A DNA stretch of 64,000 nt from Symsagittifera roscoffensis. Its lineage: Eukaryota > Xenacoelomorpha > Acoela > Convolutidae. The notes below the pieces were generated by a model. It worked only from the letters and a program-made list of their open reading frames with translations, had not been told where the DNA came from and did no database searches. The first letter of the stretch is position 1; every line of letters starts with the position of its first letter. The position numbers and the translations under genes were made by a program. Below, piece by piece: positions 23,450 to 37,610 of the stretch. Location: assembly GCF_963678635.1 (NCBI RefSeq), contig NC_087063.1, positions 61,481,850-61,545,849 of the forward strand, written 5' to 3'.

Positions 23450-26400
23450 ATTTGTGTTCTTGGGAAGCTCAAACAACTGACCAACGGTTTCGGTCCTGAG
23501 TCTTGATTACTTCAAACAACTGCCGATTTGTTTTGGACTCGGGTCTTGGAATTTCAAACAACTGCCCAACGCATTCGGTCTTGAGTTTTGAGAAGATCAA
23601 ACAGGTTCTCAACGCTTATATTCTTGATAAGTTCAAAGAACTGCCAAAGGTTTGCGATTCAGGTCTTTGGAAGTTCAAACAACTGCACAACGATTTTGGT
23701 GTCGGGAAGTTCAAAAAACAGCCCAACGGTTTTGATTTGGGTTATAGGAAATTCAAAACTGCGCAACACTTGTGGTCTTGGGAAGTTCAAACAACCGCCC
23801 AACAGTTTTTGATTCGGGTCGTAGGAAGTTCAAACTATTTCCCAACGGTTTTATTCACTATTCTTGAGAACTTCAAACAGCTGCCGAAATGTTTTGGTTT
23901 CGGGTCTTATGTGGTTCTTGGGCTGAGCAAAAATTTCCTAAGGGTTTTAATTTCGGATCTTTGGAAATTGAGACAATTGACCAACTGTCAAGTCTTGAAT
24001 ATTGGGAAGTTCAAACAACTTCTCAACACTAGTAATCTTGGGATGCGCAAACAGTTGCACAACAAGTTAGTCTGGGGAAGTTCAAAAACCTGCTCAATAT
24101 TTTGTTCTTGGGAAGCTCAAACAACTGACCAACTGTTTCGGTCCTGAGTCTTGGGAAATTCAAACAATCGCCCAACGGTTTAGGACAAGGGTCTTCGGAC
24201 GTTTAAGCAACTGCTCATCGAGTTCTGCCTCGAATTTGGAAAATGTCAAACAACTGCCCAACGGTTTCAGTGACGAGTTTTGGAAAGTTCAAACAACTGC
24301 CTAATCGTTTTGGAGTATGGTCTTGGAAAGTTCAAACAAATGATCAACCAATTCGGTCTCGAGTCCTGCAAAATTCGACCAAGTTCTCAACGTATTTAGT
24401 CTTGAGTCTCGGGAAATAAGAAGAACTGCCCAACACTAGTAATCTTGGGATGCGCAAACAGTTGCACAACAAGTTAGTCTGGGGAAGTTCAAAAACCTGC
24501 TCAACATTTTTGTTCTTGGGAAGCTCAAACAACTGACCAACTGTTTCGGTCCTGAGTCTTGATAAATTCAAACAACTGCCGAACGGTTTTGGATTTGGGT
24601 CTTGGGAAGTTCAAACAACTGCCCAACACTTGTGGTCTTGGGATGCGCAAACAGTTGCACAACAAGTTAGTCTGGGGAAGTTCAAACACCTGCTCAACAT
24701 TTTGTTCTTGGGAAGCTGAAACAACTGACCAACTGTTTCGGTCCTGAGTCTTGATAAATTCAAACAACTGCCGAACGGTTTTGGATTCGGGTCTTGGGAA
24801 TTTCAAACAAATGCCCAATTTGTTTTCTTGTGAAGTTCAAGCAGATGCCCAAAGTTTTAGTCTAGGGAAGCTCAAGCAACTGCAGATAGTTTGTGTTCTT
24901 AGGAAGTTCAAATAACTGCCCAATACTTGGAGTCTTGGGAAGACCAAACAACTGCCCAATGGTTTTCGAACCGGGTCTTTAGAAATTCAAACAACTATCC
25001 CACTCTTTTAGTCTCGAGAAGTTCAACCAATATCCCAAAGTTTTTCAACTCGGGTCTTTGGAAGTTCAAACAACTGCCTAATGGCTTTGGATTATGGTCT
25101 TGGAATTCCAAACAACTGATCAACCAATTCGGTCATGAGTCCTACGAAGTTCAACCAAATTCTCAACCTGTTTAGTCTTGAGTCTCGAGAAATAAAAAGA
25201 ACAGCCCAACAACTTTGAGTTCGCGTCATGGAAAATTCAACCAGCTGCCCACCTTTTTTAGTCTTGGGAAGTTCAAACAACTGCGCAACACTTGTGGTCT
25301 TGGGAAGTTCAAACAGATGCCCAAAAGTTTCAGTCTAGGGAAGCTCAAGCAACTGCAGATCATTTGTGTTCTTAGGAAGTTCAAATAACTGCCCAATACT
25401 TGCAGTCTTGGGAAGACCAAACAACTGTCCAATGGTTTTCGAACCGGGTCTTTAGAAATTCAAACAACTATCCCACTCTTTTAGTCTCGAGAAGTTCAAC
25501 CAATATCCCAAAGTTTTTCAACTCGGGTCTTTGGAAGCTCAAACAACTGTCCGATAGTTTCAGTCGGAGTTTTGGGAAGTTCAAACTACTGGCTAATGGT
25601 TTTGGGTTATGGTCTTGCGAGGTTCAACCAACTTCTCAACGTGTTTAGTCTTGAGTCTCGAGAAATAAAAAGAAGAGCCCAACGACTTTGATTTGCGTAA
25701 TGGGAAGTTCAAACAACTGCCCAATATTTGTGTTCTTGGGAAGCTCAAACAACTGATCAACTGTTTCGGTCCTGAGACTTGATATCTTCAAACAACTGCC
25801 GAACAGTTTTGGATTCGGGTCTTGGGAAGTTCAAACAACTGCCCAACACTTGTGGTCTTGGGATGCATCAATATCCCAAAGGTACTCAACTCAGGTCTTT
25901 GGAAGCTCAAACAACTGTCCGATAGTTTCAGTCGGAGTTTTGGGAAGTTCAAACTACTGGCTAATGGTTTTGGGTTATGGTCTTGCGAGGTTCAACCAAC
26001 TTCTCAACGTGTTTAGTCTTGAGTCTCGAGAAATAAAAAGAAGAGCCCAACGATTTGGATTTGCGTAATGGGAAGTTCAAACAACTGCCCAATATTTGTG
26101 TTCTTGGGAAGCTCAAACAACTGACCAACGGTTTCGGTCCTGAGTCTTGATTACTTCAAACAACTGCCGATTTGTTTTGGACTCGGGTCTTGGAATTTCA
26201 AGCAACTGCCCAACGCATTCGGTCTTGAGTTTTGAGAAGATCAAACAGGTTCTCAACGCTTATATTCTTGATAAGTTCAAAGAACTGCCAAAGGTTTGCG
26301 ATTCAGGTCTTTGGAAGTTCAAACAACTGCACAACGATTTTGGTGTCGGGAAGTTCAAAAAACAGCCCAACGGTTTTGATTTGGGTTATAGGAAATTCAA

Positions 26401-28259
26401 AACTGCGCAACACTTGTGGTCTTGGGAAGTTCAAACAACCGCCCAACAGTTTTTGATTCGGGTCGTAGAAAGTTCAAACAATTTCCCAACGGTTTTATTC
26501 ACTATTCTTGAGAACTTCAAACAGCTGCCGAAATGTTTTGGTTTCGGGTCTTATGTGGTTCTTGGGCTGAGCAAAAATTTCCTAAGGGTTTTAATTTCGG
26601 ATCTTTGGAAATTGAGACAATTGACCAACTGTCCAGTCTTGAATATTGGGAAGTTCAAACAACTTCTCAACACTAGTAATCTTGGGATGCGCAAACAGTT
26701 GCACAACAAGTTAGTCTGGGGAAGTTCAAAAACCTGCTCAATATTTTGTTCTTGGGAAGCTCAAACAACTGACCAACTGTTTCGGTCCTGAGTCTTGGGA
26801 AATTCAAACAATCGCCCAACGGCTGAGGACAAGGGTCTTCGGACGTTTAAGCAACTGCTCATCGAGTTCTGCCTCGAATTTGGAAAATGTCAAACAACTG
26901 CCCAACGGTTTCAGTGACGAGTTTTGGAAAGTTCAAACAACTGCCTAATCGTTTTGGAGTATGGTCTTGGAAAGTTCAAACAAATGATCAACCAATTCGG
27001 TCTCGAGTCCTGCAAAATTCGACCAAGTTCTCAACGTATTTAGTCTTGAGTCTCGGGAAATAAGAAGAACTACCCAACACTAGTAATCTTGGGATGCGCA
27101 AACAGTTGCACAACAAGTTAGTCTGGGGAAGTTCAAAAACCTGCTCAACATTTTTGTTCTTGGGAAGCTCAAACAACTGACCAACTGTTTCGGTCCTGAG
27201 TCTTGATAAATTCAAACAACTGCCGAACGGTTTTGGATTTGGGTCTTGGGAAGTTCAAACAACTGCCCAACACTTGTGGTCTTGGGATGCGCAAACAGTT
27301 GCACAACAAGTTAGTCTGGGGAAGTTCAAACATCTGCTCAACATTTTGTTCTTGGGAAGCTGAAACAACTGACCAACTGTTTCGGTCCTGAGTCTTGATA
27401 AATTCAAACAACTGCCGAACGGTTTTGGATTCGGGTCTTGGGAATTTCAAACAAATGCCCAATTTGTTTTCTTGGGAAGTTCAAGCAGATGCCCAAAGTT
27501 TTAGTCTAGGGAAGCTCAAGCAACTGCAGATAGTTTGTGTTCTTAGGAAGTTCAAATAACTGCCCAATACTTGGAGTCTTGGGAAGACCAAACAACTGCC
27601 CAATGGTTTTCGAACCGGGTCTTTAAAAATTCAAACAACTATCCCACTCTTTTAGTCTCTGGAAGTTCAATCAACATCCCAAAGGTATTCAACTCGGGTC
27701 TTTGGAAGTTCAAACAACTGCCTAATGGCTTTGGATTATGGTCTTGGAATTCCAAACAACTGATCAACCAATTCGGTCATGAGTCCTACGAAGTTCAACC
27801 AAATTCTCAACCTGTTTAGTCTTGAGTCTCGAGAAATAAAAAGAACAGCCCAACAACTTTGAGTTCGCGTCATGGAAAATTCAACCAGCTGCCCACCTTT
27901 TTTAGTCTTGGGAAGTTCAAACAACTGCGCAACACTTGTGGTCTTGGGAAGTTCAAACAGATGCCCAAAAGTTTCAGTCTAGGGAAGCTCAAGCAACTGC
28001 AGATCATTTGTGTTCTTAGGAAGTTCAAATAACTGCCCAATACTTGCAGTCTTGGGAAGACCAAACAACTGTCCAATGGTTTTCGAACCGGGTCTTTAGA
28101 AATTCAAACAACTATCCCACTCTTTTAGTCTCGAGAAGTTCAACCAATATCCCAAAGTTTTTCAACTCGGGTCTTTGGAAGCTCAAACAACTGTCCGATA
28201 GTTTCAGTCGGAGTTTTGGGAAGTTCAAACTACTGGCTAATGGTTTTGGGTTATGGTCT
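23450..28259. repeat. Near-identical 2.17-kb satellite blocks, offset 2644 bp
   Basis: About 23450-25615 and 26094-28259 match almost base for base at a constant offset of 2644 bp. They diverge abruptly at 25616 versus 28260. Differences inside are isolated substitutions, such as ggtttagg versus ggctgagg at 24177 and 26821. Individual units within one block differ far more from each other than the two blocks do, so a multi-kilobase duplication came after unit divergence. Confidence 0.88.
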
Positions 28260-28765
28260 TGGAATTCCAAACAACTGATCAACCAATTCGGTCATGAGTC
28301 CTACGAAGTTCAACCAAATTCTCAACCTGTTTAGTCTTGAGTCTCGAGAAATAAAAAGAACAGCCCAACAACTTTGAGTTCGCGTCATGGAAAATTCAAC
28401 CAGCTGCCCACCTTTTTTAGTCTTGGGAAGTTCAAACAACTGCGCAACACTTGTGGTCTTGGGAAGTTCAAACAGATGCCCAAAAGTTTCAGTCTAGGGA
28501 AGCTCAAGCAACTGCAGATCATTTGTGTTCTTAGGAAGTTCAAATAACTGCCCAATACTTGCAGTCTTGGGAAGACCAAACAACTGTCCAATGGTTTTCG
28601 AACCGGGTCTTTAGAAATTCAAACAACTATCCCACTCTTTTAGTCTCGAGAAGTTCAACCAATATCCCAAAGTTTTTCAACTCGGGTCTTTGGAAGCTCA
28701 AACAACTGTCCGATAGTTTCAGTCGGAGTTTTGGGAAGTTCAAACTACTGGCTAATGGTTTTGGG
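27736..28765. repeat. 515-bp tandem higher-order repeat in the satellite
   Basis: About 27736-28250 and 28251-28765 are consecutive near-identical copies at offset 515 bp. A further relative starts at 25092. Each contains about twelve basic units including the variant with gaaataaaaagaacagccc. Confidence 0.85.
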
Positions 28766-31700
28766 TTATGGTCTTGCGAGGTTCAACCAACTTCTCAACG
28801 TGTTTAGTCTTGAGTCTCGAGAAATAAAAAGAAGAGCCCAACGACTTGGATTTGCGTAATGGGAAGTTCAAACAACTGCCCAATATTTGTGTTCTTGGGA
28901 AGCTCAAACAACTGATCAACTGTTTCGGTCCTGAGACTTGATATCTTCAAACAACTGCCGAACAGTTTTGGATTCGGGTCTTGGGAAGTTCAAACAACTG
29001 CCCAACACTTGTGGTCTTGGGATGCATCAATATCCCAAAGGTACTCAACTCAGGTCTTTGGGAGTTCAAACAACTGCCTAATGGTTTTCGATTATGGTCT
29101 TGGAATTTCAAACAACTGATCAACCAATTCGGTCATGAGTAATACGAAGTTCAACCAAATTCTCAACCTGTTTAGTCTTCAGTCTCGAGAAATAAAACGA
29201 ACAGCCCAACGACTTTGGATTCGCGCCATGGGAAGTTCAAATAACTGCCCAACACTTGTGGTCTTGGGATGCGCAAACAGTTGCACAACAAGTTTGTCTT
29301 GGGAAGACCAAACAACTGCCCAACATTTGTGTTCTTGGGAAGCTCAAACAACTGATCAATTGTTTCGGTCCTGAGACTTGATAACTTCAAACAACTGCCG
29401 AACAGTTTTGGAGTCGGGTCTTGGAAGTTCAAATAACTGCCTCATACTTGCAGTCTTGGGGAATTCAAACAATAGCCCAACGGTTTAAGACAAGGGTCTT
29501 CGGACGTTCAAACAACTGCCCATCGAGTTCTGCCTTGAATTTGGAAAATTTCAAACAACTACCCAACGGATTCAGTGAGGAGTTTTGGAAAGTTCAAACA
29601 ACTGCCTAATCGTTTTGGAGTATGGTCTTGGAAAGTTCAAACAACTGATCAAACAATTCGATCTCGAGTCCTGCAAAGTTCAACAAGTTCTCAACGTACT
29701 TAGTCTGGAGTCTCGAGAATTAGGAAGAACTTCCCAACACTTGTGGTCATGGGATGCGCAAACAGTTGCACAACAAGTTTGTCTTGGGAAGTTCAAACAC
29801 CTGCTCAACATTTTTGTTCTTGGGAAGCTCAAACAACTGACCAACTGTTTCGGTCCTGAGTCTTGATAACTTCAAACATCTGCCGAACAGTTTTGGATTC
29901 GGGTCTTGGGAAGTTCAAACAAATGCCCAATTGTTTCAGTCGTGAGTCTTAAGGTTTTCAAATGACTGCCCAACGGGTTCAGTCTTGAGTCTCGGGAAGT
30001 TGAAAATTTTGCCCAACGGTTTTGGATTCGGGTTTTGGGAAGTTTAAACAACTGCCCAAAACTTGTGTTCTTGGAAAGCTCAAACAGATGCTCAAAACCT
30101 TAAGTCTTGGGAAGACCAAACCACTGCCCAATGGTTTCAATCGTGGTTATTGGGACTTTCAAGTAAATGCCAAACTGATTCAGTCTTGAGTCTCGAAAAC
30201 TTCAAAAAACTGACCAATGGTTTTGAATTCGGTTTTTTGTAAGTTCAAACAGCTGCCCACCTTTTTTAGTCTTGGGAAGTTCAAACCACTGCCCAACCCT
30301 TGTGGTCTTGAGAAATTCAAACAGATGCCCAAAAATTTTAGTCTAGGGAAGCTCAAGCAACTGCAGATCATTAGTGTTCAAAAAACTGCCCAATACTTGC
30401 AGTCTTGCGAAGACCAAACAATTGCCGAATGGTTTTCGAATCGGGTCTTTAGAAATTCAAACAACTATCCCACTCTTTCAGTCTCGGGAAGTTCAATCAA
30501 TATCCCAAAGTTTTTCAACTCGGGTCTTTGGAAGCTCAAACAACTGTCAAACAGTTTCAATCGGAGTTTTGGGAAGTTCAAACTACTGGCTAATGGTTTT
30601 GGGTTATGGTCTTGCGAAGTTCAACCAACTTCTCAACGTGTTTAGTCTTGAGTCTCGAGAAATAAAAAGAACAGCCCAACGACTTGGATTTGCGTAATGG
30701 GAAGTTCAAACAACTGCCCAACATTTGTGTTCTTGGGAAGCTCAAACAACTGATCAACTGTTTCGGTCCTGAGACTTGATAACTTCAAACAACTGCCAAA
30801 CAGTTTCGGATTCGGGTCTTGGGAAGTTCAAACAACTGCCCAACACTTGTAGTCTTGGGATGCATCAATATCCCAAAGGTATTCAACTCAGGTCTTTGGG
30901 AGTTCAAAAAACTGCCTAATGGTTTTGGATTATGGTCTTGGAATTTCAAACAACTGATCAACCAATTCGGTCATGAGTCATACGAAGTTCAACCAAAGTC
31001 TCGAGAAGTAAAACGAACAGCCCAACGACTTTGGATTCGCGTCATGGGAAGTTCAAACAACTGCCCAACACTTGTGGTCTTGGGATGCGCAAACAGTTGC
31101 ACAACAAGTTTGTCTTGGGAAGTTCAAACACCTGCTCAACATTTTTGTTCTTGGGAAGCTCAAACAACTGACCAACTGTTTCGGTCCTGAGTCTTGGTAA
31201 CTTCAAATATCTGCCGAACAGTTTTGGATTCGGGTCTTGGGAAGTTCAAACAAATGCCCAATTTCTTCGGTCGTGAGCCTTAAGATTTTCAAATGACTGC
31301 CCAACGGGTTCAGTCTTGAGTCTCGGGAAGTTGAAAATTTTGCCCAACGGTTTCGGATTCGGGTTTTGGGAAGTTTAAACAACTGCCCAAAACTTGTGTT
31401 CTTGGAAAGCTCAAACAGATGCTCAAAACCTTAAGTCTTGGGAAGACCAAACAACTGCCCAAGGGTTTTCGAACCGGGTCTTTAGAAATTCAAACAACTA
31501 TCCCACTCTTTCAGTCTCGGGAAGTGCAATCAATATCCCAAAGGTTTTCAACTCGGGTCTTTGGAATTTCAAACAACTGCTCAACAGTTTCAGTCAGGAG
31601 TTTTGGGAAGTTCAAACAACTGCCTAATTGTTTTGGATTATGGTCTTGCGAAATTGAACCAACTTCTCAACTTGTTTAGTCTTGAGTCTCGAGAAACAAA

Positions 31701-32800
31701 AAGAACAGCCTAACGAATTGGATTTGCATCTTGGGAAGTTCAAACAACTGCCCAACATTTGTGTTCTTGGGAAGCTCAAACAACTGATCAACCGTTTCGG
31801 TCCTGAGACTAGATAACTTCAAACAACTGCCGAACGGTTTTAGATTCGAGTTTTGGGAAGTTCAAACAACTGCCCAACACTTGTGTGGTCTTGGGATGCG
31901 CAAACAGTTGCAGAACAAGTTAGTCTGGGGAAGTTCAAACACCTGCTAAACATATTGTTCTTGGTAAGCTCATACAACTGACCAACTGTTTCGGTCCTGA
32001 GTCCTAATAAATTCAAACAACTGGCGAACGGTTTTGGATTCGGGTCTTGGGAAGTTCAAACAAACGCCCAATTTGTTTTCATGGGAAGTTCAAGCAGATG
32101 CCCAAAGTTTTACTCTAGGGAACCTCAAGCAACTGCAGATCATTTGTGTTCCAACGCTTTTGTTCTTGATAAGTTCAAAGAACTGCCCAAAGGTTTTCAA
32201 TTCAGGTCTTTGGAAGTTCAAACAACTGCACAACAATTTTGGTGTCGGAAAGTTCAAAAAACAGCCCAATGGTTTTGATTTGGGTTATAGGAAATTCAAA
32301 CAACTGCGCAACACTTGTAGTCTTAGGAAGTTCAAACAACTGCCCAACAGTTTTTGATTCGGGTCTTGGGAAGTTCAAACAATTGCCCAACGGTTTTTTT
32401 CACTATTTTTGAGAACTTCAAACAGCCGCCGAACTGTTTTGGATTCGGATCTTATGTGGTTCTTGGGCTGAGCAAAAATTTCCTAAGGTTTTTAATTTCG
32501 GATCTTTAGAAATTGAGACAATTGACCAACTGTCCAGTCTTGAATATTGGGAAGTTCAAACAACTGCTCAACACTTGTGGTCTTGAGATGCGCAAACAGT
32601 TGCAGAACGAGTTAGTCTGGGGAAGTTCAAACACCTGCTCAATTTTGTTCTTGGGAAGCTCAAACAACTGACCAACTGTTTCGGTCCTGAGTTTTGATAA
32701 ATGCAAACAACTGCCGAACGGTTTTTGATTCGGTTCTTGGGAAATTCAAACAACTGCCCAAGACTTGTGGTCTTGGGATGCGCAAACAGTTGCACAACAA

Positions 32801-35800
32801 GTTTGTCTTGGGAAGTTCAAACACCTGCTCAACTTTTTTGTTCTTGGGAAGCTCAAACAACTGACCAACTGTTTCGGTCCTGAGTCTTGATAACTTCAAA
32901 CATCTGCCGAACGGTTTTGGATTCGGGTTTTGGGAAGTTTAAACAACTGCCCAAAACTTGTGTTCTTGGGAAGCTCAAAAAGATGCCCAAAACCTTAAGT
33001 CTAGGGAAGCTCAAGCAACTGCAGATCATTTGTGTTCTTAGGCAGTTCATATAACTGCCCAATACTTGCAGTCTTGAGAAGACCAAACAACTGCCCAATG
33101 GTTTTCGAACCGGGTCTTTAGAAATTCAAACAACTATCCCACTCTTTCAGTCTCGAGAAGTTCAATCAATATCCCAAAGGTTTTCAACTCGCGTCTTTGG
33201 AAGTTCAAAAAACTGCTCAACAGTTTCAGTCAGGAGTTTTGGGAAGTTCAAACAACTGCCTAATGTTTTTGGATTATGGTCTTGCGAAGTTCAACCAACT
33301 TCTCAACTTGTTTGGTCTTGAGTCTCGAGAAATAAAAAGAACAGCCCAACGAATTGCATTTGCGTCTTGGGAAGTTCAAACAACTGCCCAACATTTGTGT
33401 TCTTGAGAAGCTCAAACAACTGACCAACTGTTTCGGTCATGAGTCTTGATAACTTCAAACATCTGCCGAACGGTTTTGGATTCGGGTCTTGGGAAGTTCA
33501 AACAAATGCCCAATTGTTTCGGTCGTGAGTCTTAAGGTTTTCTAAATGACTGCCCAATGGGTTCAGTCTTGAGTCTCGGAAAGTTGAGAATTTTGTCCAA
33601 CGGTTTTGGATTCAGGTTTTGGGAAGTTTAAGCAACTGCCCAAAACTTGTGTTCTTGGGCAGCTCAAACAGATGCCCAAAACCTTAAGTTTAGGGAAGCT
33701 CAAGCAACTGCAGATCATTTGTGTTCTTAGGCAGTTCATATAACTGCCCAATACTTGCAGTCTTGAGAAGACCAAACAACTGCCCAATGGTTTTCGAACC
33801 GGGTCTTTAGAAATTCAAACAACTATCCCACTCTTTCAGTCTCGAGAAGTTCAATCAATATCCCAAAGGTTTTCAACTCGCGTCTTTGGAAGTTCAAAAA
33901 ACTGCTCAACAGTTTCAGTCAGGAGTTTTGGGAAGTTCAAACAACTGCCTAATGGTTTTGGATTATGGTCTTGCGAAGTTCAACCAACTTCTCAACTTGT
34001 TCAGTCTTGAGTCTCGAGAAATAAAAAGAACAGCCCAACGAAATGGATTTGCGTCTTGGGAAGATCAAACAACTGCCCAACATTTGTGTTCTTGGGAAGC
34101 TCAAACAACTGACCAACTGTTTCGGTCCTGAGTCTTGATAAATTCAAACAACTGCTGAACGGTATTGGATTCGGGTCTTGCGAAGTTCAAACAACTGCCC
34201 AACAATTGTGGTCTTGGGATGCGCAAAAAGTTGCACAACAAGTTAGTCTGGGGAAGTTCAAACACCTGCTCAACATTTTGTTCTTGGGAAGCTCAAACAA
34301 CTGACCAACTGTTTCGGTCCTGAGTCTTGATAAATTCAAACAACTGCTGAACGGTATTGGATTCGGGTCTTGGCAAAAATCAAACAACTGCCCAACACTT
34401 GTGGTCTTGGGATGCGCAAACAGTTGCACAACAAGTTAGTCTGGGGAAGTTCAAACACCTGCTCAACATTTTGTTCTTGGGAAGCTCAAACAACTGACCA
34501 ACTGTTTCGGCCCTGAGTCTTGATAAATTCAAACCACTGCCGAACGGTTTTGGATTCGGGTCTTGGGAAGTTCAAACAAATGCTCAATTTGTTTTCTTGA
34601 GAAGTTTAAGCAGATGCCCAAAGTTTTACTCTAGGGAACCTCAAGCAACTGCAGATCATTTGTGTTCTTAGGAAGTTCAAAGGGTCAAAGAACTGCCCCA
34701 TACTTGCAGTCTTGGGAAATTCAAACAATCGCCCAACGGTTTAGGACAAGGGTCTTCGGACGTTCAAACAACTGCCCATCGAGTTCTGCCTTGAATTTGG
34801 AAAACGTCAAACAACTGCCCAATGGTTTCAGTGAGGAGTTTTGGAAAGTTCAAACAACTGCCTAATCGTTTTGGAGTATGGTCTTGGAAAGTTCAAACAA
34901 TTGATCAACCAATTCGGTCTCGAGTCCTGCAAAGTTCAACCAAGTTCTCAACGTATTTAGTCTTGAGTCTCGGGAAATAAGAAGATCTGCCCAACACTTG
35001 TGGTCTTGGGATGCGCAAACAGTTGCACAACAAGTTAGTCTTGGGAAGCTCAAACAGCTGCTCAACAAGTTTGTCTTGGGAAGTTCAAACACCTGCTCAA
35101 CTTTTTTGTTCTTGGGAAGCTCAAACAACTGACCAACTGTTTCGGTCCTGAGTCTTGATAACTTCAAACATCTGCCGAACGGTTTTGGATTCGGGTTTTG
35201 GGAAGTTTAAACAACTGCCCAAAACTTGTGTTCTTGGGAAGCTCAAAAAGATGCCCAAAACCTTAAGTCTAGGGAAGCTCAAGCAACTGCAGATCATTTG
35301 TGTTCTTAGGCAGTTCATATAACTGCCCAATACTTGCAGTCTTGAGAAGACCAAACAACTGCCCAATGGTTTTCGAACCGGGTCTTTAGAAATTCAAACA
35401 ACTATCCCACTCTTTCAGTCTCGAGAAGTTCAATCAATATCCCAAAGGTTTTCAACTCGCGTCTTTGGAAGTTCAAAAAACTGCTCAACAGTTTCAGTCA
35501 GGAGTTTTGGGAAGTTCAAACAACTGCCTAATGTTTTTGGATTATGGTCTTGCGAAGTTCAACCAACTTCTCAACTTGTTTGGTCTTGAGTCTCGAGAAA
35601 TAAAAAGAACAGCCCAACGAATTGCATTTGCGTCTTGGGAAGTTCAAACAACTGCCCAACATTTGTGTTCTTGAGAAGCTCAAACAACTGACCAACTGTT
35701 TCGGTCATGAGTCTTGATAACTTCAAACATCTGCCGAACGGTTTTGGATTCGGGTCTTGGGAAGTTCAAACAAATGCCCAATTGTTTCGGTCGTGAGTCT

Positions 35801-36845
35801 TAAGGTTTTCTAAATGACTGCCCAATGGGTTCAGTCTTGAGTCTCGGAAAGTTGAGAATTTTGTCCAACGGTTTTGGATTCAGGTTTTGGGAAGTTTAAG
35901 CAACTGCCCAAAACTTGTGTTCTTGGGCAGCTCAAACAGATGCCCAAAACCTTAAGTTTAGGGAAGCTCAAGCAACTGCAGATCATTTGTGTTCTTAGGC
36001 AGTTCATATAACTGCCCAATACTTGCAGTCTTGAGAAGACCAAACAACTGCCCAATGGTTTTCGAACCGGGTCTTTAGAAATTCAAACAACTATCCCACT
36101 CTTTCAGTCTCGAGAAGTTCAATCAATATCCCAAAGGTTTTCAACTCGCGTCTTTGGAAGTTCAAAAAACTGCTCAACAGTTTCAGTCAGGAGTTTTGGG
36201 AAGTTCAAACAACTGCCTAATGGTTTTGGATTATGGTCTTGCGAAGTTCAACCAACTTCTCAACTTGTTCAGTCTTGAGTCTCGAGAAATAAAAAGAACA
36301 GCCCAACGAAATGGATTTGCGTCTTGGGAAGTTCAAACAACTGCCCAACATTTGTGTTCTTGGGAAGCTCAAACAACTGACCAACTGTTTCGGTCCTGAG
36401 TCTTGCTAAATTCAAACAACTGCTGAACGGTATTGGATTCGGGTCTTGCGAAGTTCAAACAACTGCCCAACAATTGTGGTCTTGGGATGCGCAAAAAGTT
36501 GCACAACAAGTTAGTCTGGGGAAGTTCAAACACCTGCTCAACATTTTGTTCTTGGGAAGCTCAAACAACTGACCAACTGTTTCGGTCCTGAGTCTTGATA
36601 AATTCAAACAACTGCTGAACGGTATTGGATTCGGGTCTTGGCAAAAATCAAACAACTGCCCAACACTTGTGGTCTTGGGATGCGCAAACAGTTGCACAAC
36701 AAGTTAGTCTGGGGAAGTTCAAACACCTGCTCAACATTTTGTTCTTGGGAAGCTCAAACAACTGACCAACTGTTTCGGCCCTGAGTCTTGATAAATTCAA
36801 ACCACTGCCGAACGGTTTTGGATTCGGGTCTTGGGAAGTTCAAAC
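32801..36845. repeat. Near-identical 1.78-kb satellite blocks, offset 2268 bp
   Basis: About 32801-34577 and 35069-36845 are almost identical at offset 2268 bp. Rare differences include gaagatcaaac versus gaagttcaaac (34061, 36329) and ttgataaa versus ttgctaaa (34135, 36403). The 0.49 kb between them (34578-35068) itself recurs at about 37616-38106, offset 3038 bp. Confidence 0.88.
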
Positions 36846-37610
36846 AACTGCCCAACAATTGTGGTCTTGGGATGCGCAAAAAGTTGCACAACAAGTTAGT
36901 CTGGGGAAGTTCAAACACCTGCTCAACATTTTGTTCTTGGGAAGCTCAAACAACTGACCAACTGTTTCGGTCCTGAGTCTTGATAAATTCAAACAACTGC
37001 TGAACGGTATTGGATTCGGGTCTTGGCAAAAATCAAACAACTGCCCAACACTTGTGGTCTTGGGATGCGCAAACAGTTGCACAACAAGTTAGTCTGGGGA
37101 AGTTCAAACACCTGCTCAACATTTTGTTCTTGGGAAGCTCAAACAACTGACCAACTGTTTCGGCCCTGAGTCTTGATAAATTCAAACCACTGCCGAACGG
37201 TATTGGATTCGGGTCTTGCGAAGTTCAAACAACTGCCCAACAATTGTGGTCTTGGGATGCGCAAAAAGTTGCACAACAAGTTAGTCTGGGGAAGTTCAAA
37301 CACCTGCTCAACATTTTGTTCTTGGGAAGCTCAAACAACTGACCAACTGTTTCGGTCCTGAGTCTTGATAAATTCAAACAACTGCTGAACGGTATTGGAT
37401 TCGGGTCTTGGCAAAAATCAAACAACTGCCCAACACTTGTGGTCTTGGGATGCGCAAACAGTTGCACAACAAGTTAGTCTGGGGAAGTTCAAACACCTGC
37501 TCAACATTTTGTTCTTGGGAAGCTCAAACAACTGACCAACTGTTTCGGCCCTGAGTCTTGATAAATTCAAACCACTGCCGAACGGTTTTGGATTCGGGTC
37601 TTGGGAAGTT
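36455..37610. repeat. 385-bp tandem higher-order repeat in the satellite
   Basis: Three consecutive copies of a 385-bp block begin near 36455, 36840 and 37225. A fourth relative is at 34187. They carry a private marker, an out-of-pattern 'cttggcaaaaatcaaacaac', which labels the expansion. Copies differ by very few bases. Confidence 0.9.
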
